From: CATQHL01 sp965204655
GTDB taxonomy: Bacteria > Actinomycetota > Acidimicrobiia > Acidimicrobiales > CATQHL01
Assembly (NCBI GenBank): GCA_965204655.1
Contig: OZ241998.1
Span: 1,736,001-1,800,000, forward strand
Reading direction: 5' to 3'
Length of the DNA stretch: 64,000 bases
The notes below the pieces were generated by a model. That model saw only the letters and a program-made list of their open reading frames with translations. It was not told where the DNA came from and did not search any database. Of the stretch, positions 44,493 to 52,922 are shown piece by piece. The first letter of the stretch is position 1, and each line of letters opens with the position of its first letter. Position numbers and translations under genes: made by a program.

Positions 44493-45479
44493 TTATTGAA
44501 TATCTTTCTCAACAGGGTTTTTCATCCATACGGAAAAGCCGTTGGAGACGCCGCGTGCTACCAACCCTTGAAGTTCTAGGATTTTGCTGCGCGGCCCTAG
44601 GCGACACTCAACGGCCGGCATTTTACTCTCTCTGAGCAGGGGATTCCGCATTCCAACTACCCCTATCTCCTGACCTTTCAAGACCTTTTTCAGCACCGAT
44701 TGGAGGATTTCAGCCAACTGCTTGCCGCCCTCGGATTCGAAGCCCGCAGTAGAGAAATAAGCCAACTCGCTGTAAGTGTCTTCGTTTAGGTGCAGGCTAA
44801 GGCAGGCGTTCGCTTGGAAACTGTTGGCCTCTTTAGCCAGTTTTGATCCGTCCGTTTCGCAAAGCAAGGCGACTGTAGCTCCTTTGCGCCTCAAGGTGCG
44901 GACGACAGCGTTCAACACCGATGTCCAGAGAGATCCGCAGATCGCAAGTCTTGCTTCGGAAAGGCTGCTAGGCCCGGCTCTTAGCCTTTCTCGCTCTAGA
45001 AGCATGCCCATGCTGTGGCTGTCGCCGGGTTTGATCTGAGACAGCGCTTCTACGGTGTCGGGCCCGCAAATTCCGTCGCTGTTCAATCCCATGTTTTGTT
45101 GAAAAAGTCGGATTGCGGCGGACGTTTCGGGTCCTAGTATGCCGTCCACCCTGCCTTCGTGAAATCCGAGAGAACCTAGTTGCCGCTGCAGCTCAAAGAC
45201 GTCTTCTCCTCGCTGGAAAGGAGACCGCAGATACAAGAGACGGTCGCCTAGCCGGTGACCTGCTTCCACCAAAGCGGTCCAAGTGGCTTGTCCGCAGACG
45301 CTGTCTGGTTCTAGACCGTGTTCCTGTTGGAAGCGGCGAACGGCGTCGGCTGTCTCGCTGGTGAAAAGGTTGGAGGCCGGGGAGACGCCCGTCTCTCCGA
45401 TCTCGGCTAGGCGGCGGTGGAGTTCTCTTACAACCGCCCCTCGGTCGCCTAGGGCGATCCGTATCGCCTCATTGGTTAT
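44493..45479 (-). CDS. Amidase-like protein with two peptidoglycan-binding domains (CwlM-like)
   Basis: About 328 residues. Two PG-binding type 1 domains (GDRGAVVRELHRRLAEIG near residue 11; VFELQRQLGSLGFHEGRVDGILG near 100) and an Amidase_3-like domain. The amidase part lacks the opening DPGHGG zinc-His motif, keeps SLHLNED, and has PAVECRLG where PAVLVELG with the catalytic Glu is expected, so it is probably inactive. The first conventional start (GTG 45272) would lose the first domain; ATA 45479, six bases after GAGGAG, is the best upstream candidate. It follows trxA, as cwlM does in mycobacteria, where the protein regulates MurA. That role here is inference. Confidence 0.82.
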   Translation of the reverse strand: MTNEAIRIALGDRGAVVRELHRRLAEIGETGVSPASNLFTSETADAVRRFQQEHGLEPDSVCGQATWTALVEAGHRLGDRLLYLRSPFQRGEDVFELQRQLGSLGFHEGRVDGILGPETSAAIRLFQQNMGLNSDGICGPDTVEALSQIKPGDSHSMGMLLERERLRAGPSSLSEARLAICGSLWTSVLNAVVRTLRRKGATVALLCETDGSKLAKEANSFQANACLSLHLNEDTYSELAYFSTAGFESEGGKQLAEILQSVLKKVLKGQEIGVVGMRNPLLRESKMPAVECRLGPRSKILELQGLVARGVSNGFSVWMKNPVEKDIQ

Positions 45480-45494
45480 GAATCTCTCCTCTAT

Positions 45495-45821
45495 TCAAAG
45501 AAACTCGGCAAGATCGGCGAGGAGGGCTGCTTTACTTTTTGCGCCAACTATGCGCTTTGCGGTCTCGCCGTCTTTGAAGACGAGCAAAGTGGGGATACTC
45601 ATGACTTGGTGCTCACGCGCTATGTCGGGGTCGTTGTCCACGTTCAGTTTTGAGATGGCGATCTTGTCACCATGCTCGCTGGCGATTTCTTCAAGTATCG
45701 GAGCGATCATCTTGCACGGGCCGCACCATTCAGCCCAAAAGTCCACCACAACAGGTACTTCGGAAGAAGCGATTTTTTCAGCGAACGTGGCTGAGTCTAG
45801 GGTGGTGATTTCTTCTGCCAT
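45495..45821 (-). CDS. trxA: Thioredoxin
   Basis: 108 residues, cytoplasmic. Active site EWCGPCK (C33 and C36), DFWA strand before it, cis-proline in SIPTLLVFKDG. Electron donor for ribonucleotide reductase, repair enzymes and probably CcdA. It is 31 bases downstream of trxB in the same operon, ahead of the amidase-like gene. Confidence 0.97.
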   Translation of the reverse strand: MAEEITTLDSATFAEKIASSEVPVVVDFWAEWCGPCKMIAPILEEIASEHGDKIAISKLNVDNDPDIAREHQVMSIPTLLVFKDGETAKRIVGAKSKAALLADLAEFL

Positions 45822-45852
45822 GGGTTCTCCTTGGTTGTTTGGGTTTGTGCAG

Positions 45853-46848
45853 CTAAACGCTAGCCTCAGCCGCTGCGTTGTTGCGGCTGTTTTGGGTTTC
45901 GAGCCAGCGCTCGGCGTCGATGGCGGCCATGCATCCGCTTCCGGCGGCGGTGACGGCTTGCCGGTATGTGTCGTCCTGCACGTCTCCGCAAGCGAAGACC
46001 CCCGCTACGTTGGTGCGGGTTGAGCCAAGTTGGGTAAGGAGATAGCCGTTCTCCTTCATCTTGAGTTGACCTTTAAACAGGTCGGTGTTTGGTCGGTGGC
46101 CGATGGCGATGAACAGGCCGCCTAGAGGCAGGTCGTGCTCTACGCCGGTCTTCGTGTTGGACACTCTCACGCCTTCCACTCGTTCGTCTCCGTTAATAGC
46201 GGACACGACATGGTCCCAGAGGAACTCGATGCGATCCGACGCAAAGGCGCGTTCTTGCATGATCTTGGAAGCTCGGAGCTGATCTCGTCGGTGAATGACG
46301 GTCACCTTGGATGCGAACTTGGTGAGAAAGAGGGCTTCTTCCATGGCGGAGTCGCCCCCTCCTACGACGGCGATCTCCTGGTCTCTGAAGAAAAATCCGT
46401 CGCAGGTGGCGCAGGTTGACAGACCTCGACCGATGAGACGGGTTTCCTCTGGCAACCCGAGCATCAGCGACTGGGCGCCGGTGGAAATTATTACGGAGGC
46501 GGCTAGGCAATCCGGCTCGCTGTCGTCTTTCCCAGCCACCCAAAGTTCAAAGGGATGGGTGGTGAGGTTAACCTTCGTGACTTTTTCGGTTCGCATCTCG
46601 GCGCCGAAGCGCTCGGCCTGGGCGCGGAAGTCCATCATCAAGTTGGGGCCCATCACACCTTCGGGAAATCCTGGGTAGTTTTCTACGTCAGTGGTCAGCA
46701 TTAGTTGACCGCCCGGCTGATCGGTAGTAGAGGAGGGTTCGCCTTCAAAGACCAGCGGAGCAAGGTCGGCTCTGGCGCAATAGATGGCTGCCGTCAGCCC
46801 GGCGGGGCCTGCTCCGAGTATGACGACTTCTCGTTCGGTAGAACTCAT
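45853..46848 (-). CDS. trxB: Thioredoxin-disulfide reductase
   Basis: 331 residues. FAD site ILGAGPAGLTAAIYCARA; redox pair C146-A-T-C149 in STCATCDGFFF; NADPH site VVGGGDSAMEEALFL; C-terminal FACGDVQDDTYRQAVTAAGSGCMAA. Reduces TrxA with NADPH. First gene of the trxB-trxA-amidase operon. Confidence 0.97.
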   Translation of the reverse strand: MSSTEREVVILGAGPAGLTAAIYCARADLAPLVFEGEPSSTTDQPGGQLMLTTDVENYPGFPEGVMGPNLMMDFRAQAERFGAEMRTEKVTKVNLTTHPFELWVAGKDDSEPDCLAASVIISTGAQSLMLGLPEETRLIGRGLSTCATCDGFFFRDQEIAVVGGGDSAMEEALFLTKFASKVTVIHRRDQLRASKIMQERAFASDRIEFLWDHVVSAINGDERVEGVRVSNTKTGVEHDLPLGGLFIAIGHRPNTDLFKGQLKMKENGYLLTQLGSTRTNVAGVFACGDVQDDTYRQAVTAAGSGCMAAIDAERWLETQNSRNNAAAEASV

Positions 46849-46897
46849 TGGCAGTCAGCGTATTTCTGTTGCTTGATTGGCGTTTGCTCTGCCGAGT

Positions 46898-47230
46898 TCA
46901 TTCCTGCTTGGAAGCAACTCGCGCCGGGCGCTTGGCCCAGATCCAGAGACCGAGGGCGGTGAAGACGCCGCCGAGAATGGTGTAGGCGGCCCAGACTTCG
47001 GCAGGCAGATAGGCGTCGATCAGCCGGATGCTGCTGATTATCAGCAATATCCCCGCGGCGAGCGCCGCAACGGCGGCGATTGATCCATAGACCAGGCGCC
47101 GAGCTACATTCGCCGTAGGGCGATCCGTCGCTTTGCGAACTTTGCCCAGTATGCGGGTGACGCGCTCGGCGGTTCGCTCTGGCCAGTCCTCGGGCAGACC
47201 TGGGACTGCTTGCTTTTTCCAGTCTTCCAT
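46898..47230 (-). CDS. Two-helix membrane protein, function unknown
   Basis: 110 residues. A soluble, charged N-terminal half (about 1-45), then two transmembrane helices (about 48-68 and 80-100) and a short basic end. ATG 47230. The overall plan resembles small holin-like or DUF proteins found between the pseudokinase and trxB in other Actinomycetota, but I recognise no defined family. Confidence 0.65.
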   Translation of the reverse strand: MEDWKKQAVPGLPEDWPERTAERVTRILGKVRKATDRPTANVARRLVYGSIAAVAALAAGILLIISSIRLIDAYLPAEVWAAYTILGGVFTALGLWIWAKRPARVASKQE

Positions 47231-47317
47231 GAGTGTGTTCAGTTTACCGCTTGCATATCGTCATTCCTGTTTGGAAATCGCTGCTTGTGCTTTTGCCGGT
47301 AAGTCGGCATTTTATTG

Positions 47318-47335
47318 AATTACATAGATGTAATT
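47318..47335. promoter_or_regulatory. 18-base perfect palindrome, candidate operator
   Basis: AATTACAT-AG-ATGTAATT, an 8-base inverted repeat around two bases. It lies in the 156-base spacer between the pseudokinase gene and the two-helix membrane gene. A second short symmetry (TGCCG...CGGCA, 47294-47309) is beside it. The form suits a dimeric repressor site upstream of neither start codon directly; it is downstream of the pseudokinase and just over 80 bases from ATG 47230. Confidence 0.45.
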
Positions 47336-47386
47336 AAGCCTGACAATGCCGCTGTTGGCAAGGCCGCAGTTATTGACTTTTTGAAC

Positions 47387-48937
47387 CTACTCTTCGGCGG
47401 GGACTACCGCTATTTCGCTTATCCGAATCTGGTTGGTTAGAGCGGCGGCTGGTTCGTCGATCCAGAGGAGTATGGAATTGGCGTTGGTTCCGCCCATCTT
47501 GAAGATTGCTTCCCCGTTCTCAATGCGGCGTCCGTCGACGATGTTGCCCCAGTCGGAGCGTTGCGGAAACGCCGCTTCGGCTGCGTAAATCTCCGCAGAC
47601 CACCCTGAAGTGGGGGAGCGCACCAGGACTTCCTGCAGCGGGATGGCCTGATTTAGCTTCATCACCAAACCGACGCCTCCCACGGTGAGGTTGCCAGCGA
47701 TAATGCCGGGCGTTTCCCAATAAGTGCTCGCATCGCCGTCGTAGACCGCTTCGGGCTCAGTCCCAAGTTGTCCGCTGGGCGCATCCTCAGCAAACGTGGT
47801 CGCATAGACAACGCTTATGAGCCCCTCCCCTCCGCTGTTCGTTACCTCCTCGGGAGGCGCCGCCTCCTCGCTGTCTTCTGTCTTGTCGGTCGTGTTGCTG
47901 CCCGTCTCATAGGTGGTTGAACTCGTGGTCAAGGTTCCAATTGGAGCGGAATTTTCGGGGCTGCGGATAGTTCTCTCGGGGAGGTTGTTGCCTGAACTCA
48001 GCAAGGAAACCACGATGCCGGCTGCCAGCGCCACTATTCCCAGAACGATAAGCCACCACCTCACCCTGCTTCGTTTGCGCTGCCATTCTTCTGGGCCGGG
48101 CGGCTCGGGGCGGCTGGCGGCGGTTGACTGAAGCGCTTGCGGCTTTGCGGCGGGGGTGGCCGTCTTGCTTTTCGACTCCAACTGCTTGCCGGCTGAAAGC
48201 AGCGACGTCTTTACCTGCCCGAGGGTGGGGCGATGGCTTCGATCCTCAGCGCAGGCGGCTGCGAGGAAAATCAAAAAGTCGTCGGGCAGCTTGGTCTCTT
48301 CCGTGCTGAGACCGAGGAGAACCGCGTCGCGGCTAGAAGCGTCTAGACAAGCCGCCAGCAACTTCCCAAGGGCGTAGACCTCCGCCGGCTCGTCGGCTTC
48401 CGCCTCTGCCGGCAACCTAGGGTCGGAATAGACCCCGGGCAGCACGGCGCCGCTCGACCCCAACCTCCAGACGCTCCCGAAGTCGGTTACCTTGATCACT
48501 CTGTCGACGCATACCCAGACGCTTTCGGGGCGCAGATTCTGGTGGAATATGCCGTGCTCGTGAGCTGCAGTCAGAGCGTCTACTACCTGTGTCGCCATGC
48601 CGATGCTCTCGATTGGAGGCAGCGCCCCGCGCGCTCGCAGAAAATGGGTGAGGGGCTTGCCGCGCACCTTCTCCCTTACGGCCCCTGTCGCCGCGTAGTC
48701 CTGAATTGTGTCGTAGGTGGCCATGATGTTGGGATGGCTGAGGTTCGCCATGTTCCCTATTTCTCGGCTGAAACGTTTTTGACCTTCCGCGCTGGCGGCA
48801 ACCTCAAGCTTCAGCAGTTTGACGAATACTTCCCTGTCGAGTACTTCGTCGCGCGCCACCCAAGTGTCGGATCCGATGTCCGACTCCACGAGTTTGCGCA
48901 GCCTGTAACGCTTCTTGAGCAGGCGTCCTGGCTGCAT
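47387..48937 (-). CDS. Membrane pseudokinase with extracellular carbohydrate-binding-like domain
   Basis: 516 residues. Kinase-like domain (1-250): K40 of the VAIK position, E59 and D152-F-G are kept, but the catalytic loop is H132-Q-N134 instead of HRD, so the phosphotransfer base is lost. One transmembrane helix (about 293-313), a Thr/Ser/Glu linker, then an exported beta-rich domain (about 370-516) ending NQIRISEIAVVP, like F5/8-type modules. This is the layout of the C-terminal half of mycobacterial MviN (Rv3910), which is fused to the MurJ flippase; here it stands alone. A role in regulating cell-wall synthesis is inferred. Confidence 0.85.
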   Translation of the reverse strand: MQPGRLLKKRYRLRKLVESDIGSDTWVARDEVLDREVFVKLLKLEVAASAEGQKRFSREIGNMANLSHPNIMATYDTIQDYAATGAVREKVRGKPLTHFLRARGALPPIESIGMATQVVDALTAAHEHGIFHQNLRPESVWVCVDRVIKVTDFGSVWRLGSSGAVLPGVYSDPRLPAEAEADEPAEVYALGKLLAACLDASSRDAVLLGLSTEETKLPDDFLIFLAAACAEDRSHRPTLGQVKTSLLSAGKQLESKSKTATPAAKPQALQSTAASRPEPPGPEEWQRKRSRVRWWLIVLGIVALAAGIVVSLLSSGNNLPERTIRSPENSAPIGTLTTSSTTYETGSNTTDKTEDSEEAAPPEEVTNSGGEGLISVVYATTFAEDAPSGQLGTEPEAVYDGDASTYWETPGIIAGNLTVGGVGLVMKLNQAIPLQEVLVRSPTSGWSAEIYAAEAAFPQRSDWGNIVDGRRIENGEAIFKMGGTNANSILLWIDEPAAALTNQIRISEIAVVPAEE

Positions 48938-48979
48938 TGCTGGGGTCTGCTCGGCTGCGGCTTTCGGGAGGAGCCGAAT

Positions 48980-49828
48980 TCAGATGGGCGCGTCTGTTGT
49001 GTAGGTAACCCCTACGACACCTCCACCTGCGTGCGTGCCGATCACCGGCCCGATACCGCCGATCCGGGCGCCTGATATGTCCATGGCGTCGCCCAGGGTT
49101 TGCAGGAGGAGGTCGAAGTCGTTTGCGTTGCCGTGTCCTAGGTAGAGATCGGAGATGGGTTGGTCCTTGAGCAGTCGGTCGCGCAGCCATTCAAAGGCCC
49201 GGCGGCGAGTTCGGGGTTTCGCGGCTTCCAGCACTTCGCCGGTGCTGACGTCGACTATGGGTTTGATGGCCAAAATGTTTCCGAACATCGCCTTGGCGCC
49301 GCTGACCCGTCCGCTTCGCTTCAGGTTCTCCAGAGTGTTGAGCGCTCCGAAAAGGCGGGTGCGCTGCGCCTGAGTTTCGGCGAGTTCGGCCAAGGCCTCT
49401 AGCGAAGCTCCTTCGGCTGCTGCTTTGGCAGCATTAATGGCAATGCTGCCAAGTCCACCTGTCAGGGAGCGGCTGTCAATGCAGCGCACGGGTATTTCGC
49501 CCTTCACGCTTTCCGCGGCTTTCACGGCCGCCTGCCCTGTGGCGGAAAGTGCGTAGGACAGGTTTACACAAAGCACTCCTTCTGCCCCTTCCTCTGCGAG
49601 TTTGCGAAAGACCGTCGCGAACGGACCTTCCCCGGGCGCCGCGGTGGTAGGAAGTTTCTGGCTGCCGGCCATCATCCGATAGAAATCCTCGGACGAAAGA
49701 TCTTTGCGGTCGAGGAACTCCTCGCCGTCGATGATGACGGTTAGCGGCACCATCGTGATGCCCAGTTCTTCGAGCAAATCTTCCGGCAGGTCGCAAGTGC
49801 TGTCGGTGACTACGCGTACGCCAGTCAT
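48980..49828 (-). CDS. DegV family fatty-acid-binding protein
   Basis: 282 residues. N-terminal RVVTDSTCDLPEDLLEELGI, DRKDLSSEDFYRMMA, and the binding-cleft motif SQKLPTTAAPGEGPF; C-terminal IGPVIGTHAGGGVVGV. DegV/FakB proteins hold a fatty acid for phosphorylation by FakA; no fakA is in the window. It sits where mycobacteria have murJ/sigM-region genes. Transcribed away from the histone-deacetylase-like gene. Confidence 0.95.
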   Translation of the reverse strand: MTGVRVVTDSTCDLPEDLLEELGITMVPLTVIIDGEEFLDRKDLSSEDFYRMMAGSQKLPTTAAPGEGPFATVFRKLAEEGAEGVLCVNLSYALSATGQAAVKAAESVKGEIPVRCIDSRSLTGGLGSIAINAAKAAAEGASLEALAELAETQAQRTRLFGALNTLENLKRSGRVSGAKAMFGNILAIKPIVDVSTGEVLEAAKPRTRRRAFEWLRDRLLKDQPISDLYLGHGNANDFDLLLQTLGDAMDISGARIGGIGPVIGTHAGGGVVGVTYTTDAPI

Positions 49829-49911
49829 AACACCCCCTGGTTGTTTAAGTCACGTGTCGGTCGCGTGAAAAGACTTGTTCGTATAAACATAGTCTTCAAT
49901 AGGCTTGTATT

Positions 49912-50931
49912 ATGTCCGTTTTGTTTCTGACAGACGAACGGTTCTTGGAGCACGATCCTGGTTCGTTTCACCCTGAAACCCCTCGCCGCCTCGCCGCCGT
50001 GACCGCCGGCGTGCGCGCCAACGGCTTGGACGACGCCCTCATCCCGCATGCGCCGAAGGCAGTCACCGACGAAGAACTGTTCGCTGTCCACGGCGCCGGA
50101 GTGCTGGATCGGCTGGCGTCACTCGGCGTTTCTTCTGGAAATCCTTGCGCCTTAGACGCCGACACCTACGTGAGCGCCGGTTCGCTGACTGCTGCCCGAG
50201 TGGCGGCAGGCGCTGGGCTTGCGGCCATTGAAGCGCTGTCGCACGACGCCGTAAAGGGAGCTACGGCCGCCTTTTGCGCCGTGCGTCCGCCCGGGCATCA
50301 CGCCACTGCAGTGCGCTCCATGGGGTTTTGCCTGTTCAACAACGTTGCGGTGGCTGCCGCTCGCTTGAGGGCGATGGGGGAAAGGGTGCTGATCGTGGAC
50401 TACGACGCCCACCACGGCAACGGCACTCAGGACATTTTCTACTCATGCCCGGAAGTGTTCTATGTGTCAATGCATCAGTATCCGGCCTATCCCGGCACGG
50501 GCGCACTTGACGAAATCGGCGTAGACGCAGGCCGCGGCACAACCTTGAATTTGCCGTTCCCTCCAAACACCACTGGCGACGTTTACATGCGAGCCTGGGA
50601 GGAAGTGGTGCTGCCGGCGGTCGAAAGTTTTTCACCTAGCTGGCTGTTGCTCTCCGCCGGCTTTGACGCTCATAGAACCGATCCCCTCACGTCTCTCGGC
50701 TTAAGCAGTGGAGATTTTGCGGACTTGACGGCTTCAGTTGCGTCCGTCGTGAAACCCGGTCGCGTAGTGGCGTTTCTGGAAGGCGGTTACGACCTCACCG
50801 CCTTAGCCGCTTCGTCCGCGGCTTGTCTAGCGTCGCTGGCCGGAGAGGTTCTCCACCTTGAGCCTCCGACGTCCGGAGGCCCGGGGAAAGAGGTGTTGAT
50901 GGACGCCTCTAGCGTTCGCGCTGCAATCTGA
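49912..50931 (+). CDS. Histone deacetylase family protein (AcuC/HDAC-like)
   Basis: 339 residues. Zinc-dependent deacylase fold: RPPGHHATAVRSMGFCLFNN with the His pair, VDYDAHHGNGTQDIF (metal Asp and His), LLSAGFDAHRTDPL and FLEGGYDL. Bacterial members remove acetyl groups from enzymes such as acetyl-CoA synthetase or from polyamines. ATG 49912. Substrate not indicated by the context. Confidence 0.94.
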   Translation: MSVLFLTDERFLEHDPGSFHPETPRRLAAVTAGVRANGLDDALIPHAPKAVTDEELFAVHGAGVLDRLASLGVSSGNPCALDADTYVSAGSLTAARVAAGAGLAAIEALSHDAVKGATAAFCAVRPPGHHATAVRSMGFCLFNNVAVAAARLRAMGERVLIVDYDAHHGNGTQDIFYSCPEVFYVSMHQYPAYPGTGALDEIGVDAGRGTTLNLPFPPNTTGDVYMRAWEEVVLPAVESFSPSWLLLSAGFDAHRTDPLTSLGLSSGDFADLTASVASVVKPGRVVAFLEGGYDLTALAASSAACLASLAGEVLHLEPPTSGGPGKEVLMDASSVRAAI

Positions 50932-51030
50932 TCAGTTTGTGTTTCGTCTAGAGGAAGGGGAGATGCCCGATGCCGTCTCCTGGCGTCGCGGCTTCGTCGC
51001 GGTTCGCCGCTCAGAGGTAAGGCGCTTCGG

Positions 51031-52464
51031 ATGGCGGCCTCCCCGATGAGCCGCTCGTCGTTGTCGCTTGCGGTTGATGAGTTAGCGCCCTGGGGGCACT
51101 CTTTCGCCGCAGCGGGGGGCTGGAAGCTCTATCTAGTGGGGGGAATCGTGCGAGACCTGCTTCTGGGGATGGAGTTCGCCTTTGACACCGAAGTGGATAT
51201 GACCACTGACGCCCGCCCCGACGTCACCGAAGAGGTGCTGAGAGGCTGGGCGGACTCCGTTTGGACGCAAGGCAAGCGGTTCGGGACGGTGGGCTGCCGC
51301 AAGGATGGGCGTGTTGTGGAAATAACCACTCACCGAGCGGATGCGTACAAAGAGACGTCCCGCAAGCCCGCCGTCGTCTTTGGCGCTGACGTGTGTACAG
51401 ATCTGTCTAGGCGGGATTTCACGATAAACGCAATGGCGGTTCAGTTGCCCGCCCGCGGCGGCGCGCCGTCTGAAGCACAAACTGGCCGCACTGAACCTGA
51501 GATCATCGATCCTTTCGGTGGGAAAGCCGACTTGGAGCGCAGGGTGCTGGAGACGCCGCTTGAGCCGGAAGTTTCCTTTGCCGACGATCCTCTTCGCATG
51601 ATGCGGGCCGCCCGCTTCGTCGCTGCGCTCAATGTTGAACCGACACGATCGGTCACAGCTGCTATGACGAAACTCGCCGCCCGGCTGCAAATCGTGTCTT
51701 CTGAACGCATCAGCGCCGAATTAAGGCTGCTGTTGCTTTTAGAAGATCCGGCGCCGGGTGTGCGTTTGCTGGCTGAAACTGGCTTATTGCGACAAATTTT
51801 CGGGGGAACGTCTGAACCCGCCTGCCTTCGCTCACCTCTCCCGCTCGCTTCCCTCACCCCAAGCTTGTCTCTTCGCCTCGCTGCCTTGCTGTGGGGAGTT
51901 GAAGATATGGATGAGACGTTGCGGCGCTTGAACTTCTCTTCCTCCGACGTTCGGGAGAGCGCGGCGTCCGCCCGGGCGGCTGCGTCGCTCTTGGAGTTGG
52001 CGAACTCCGCCCTCGGTCGGCAAGCCTCTACCTCGGTCGGTCATTCGCTTCCAAAGAGCGCGTCCCGTCCGGCAGGCGAGGAAACCGAGGAATTGGGGCA
52101 TGCGCCAATTCAGGACAGCAACGTGCGTCGATGGGCCGCTGAGGCCGCCCCCGTAGCAAGCCAGTCTCTGGAACTCGCTGCCGCCGCCGCTTCGTGCGCT
52201 GCCCCCGCAGGGGAAGCCCAGCGCTGCCGCTCTTGGCTGGATTCCTTCGCTGAGCATTTTCGCCGTCTGGATTTTGAGGAGAATCTCCAGGATCCTTCCG
52301 CTGCGTTGACTGGAGAGGAGGTCATGGCCGAACTAGGTATTCCGCCCGGCCCGGCGGTGGGGGCAGCCTTGAGGTATCTCGAATCCTTGCGCATCAACGA
52401 AGGCCCCCAGCCGCCAACTGCGGCCAGAGCCCGCCTCAGGGAGTGGCATGCGCTGCGCCCATGA
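51031..52464 (+). CDS. pcnA: CCA tRNA nucleotidyltransferase / poly(A) polymerase family protein
   Basis: 477 residues. Motif LYLVGGIVRDLLLGM (nucleotide site), RFGTVGC, DLSRRDFTINAMAV, and DDPLRMMRAARFVA. The catalytic acidic pair, normally D-x-D, reads E54-V-D56. The middle has an HD-like helical region; residues about 315-385 are an Ala/Ser-rich, weakly conserved insertion. It fits the conserved pcnA position near the Mycobacterium origin. No tRNA in the window encodes CCA, so the activity is needed. Confidence 0.92.
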   Translation: MAASPMSRSSLSLAVDELAPWGHSFAAAGGWKLYLVGGIVRDLLLGMEFAFDTEVDMTTDARPDVTEEVLRGWADSVWTQGKRFGTVGCRKDGRVVEITTHRADAYKETSRKPAVVFGADVCTDLSRRDFTINAMAVQLPARGGAPSEAQTGRTEPEIIDPFGGKADLERRVLETPLEPEVSFADDPLRMMRAARFVAALNVEPTRSVTAAMTKLAARLQIVSSERISAELRLLLLLEDPAPGVRLLAETGLLRQIFGGTSEPACLRSPLPLASLTPSLSLRLAALLWGVEDMDETLRRLNFSSSDVRESAASARAAASLLELANSALGRQASTSVGHSLPKSASRPAGEETEELGHAPIQDSNVRRWAAEAAPVASQSLELAAAAASCAAPAGEAQRCRSWLDSFAEHFRRLDFEENLQDPSAALTGEEVMAELGIPPGPAVGAALRYLESLRINEGPQPPTAARARLREWHALRP

Positions 52465-52915
52465 CGGATTGACGCACGCTGCGGTTACGGTGTTGGGCGT
52501 GGACAATCCCCTTCCCCACTCTGCTCTGGTCGCTGAGTCCACGGTTGACTATCGGCTGATGCGCAACGCTGCCATTGTTTCAGTGCAAGACGGGAGCATC
52601 ACTCGTGAAAGCGTTTGCTACGCCCACCCTGAGCTTTTGCGGGCGGCGCATTCCTACAGCGAGCCCACTGGGGATGATTGCCCTCTTTGCGGGGATGGCG
52701 TCTTAGTGCTGGTCAGGTATGTATTCGGCCCGCGCCTGCCGTCCAGTGGGGTATGTGTTCTGACCGCTCAAGACTTTGAGCGCATTCGCCGCAGGAAGGG
52801 CAACTTTTCCTGCTATGTGGTTGAAGTGTGTGCAGAGTGCAGCTGGAATCACCCCCGCATACGCTTTGAGTTCAGGGGGGCGCAGTCCTCTAGTTCGGCT
52901 GCTGCCGGCGCCTAG
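52448..52915 (+). CDS. DUF5318 family protein
   Basis: 155 residues. The domain starts at VDYRLMRNAAIVSV (about 33), continues VCYAHPELLRAAHSY, CPLCGDGVLVLVRYVFG and VVEVCAECSWNH. Two C-x2-C pairs suggest a small zinc ribbon. I recognise it as the family of mycobacterial Rv0049, which also lies close to rpsF and dnaB. The start is uncertain: ATG 52448 overlaps pcnA by 17 bases, and GTG or TTG codons up to residue 19 are alternatives. Function unknown. Confidence 0.8.
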   Translation: MRCAHDGLTHAAVTVLGVDNPLPHSALVAESTVDYRLMRNAAIVSVQDGSITRESVCYAHPELLRAAHSYSEPTGDDCPLCGDGVLVLVRYVFGPRLPSSGVCVLTAQDFERIRRRKGNFSCYVVEVCAECSWNHPRIRFEFRGAQSSSSAAAGA

Positions 52916-52922
52916 CGGCCGC

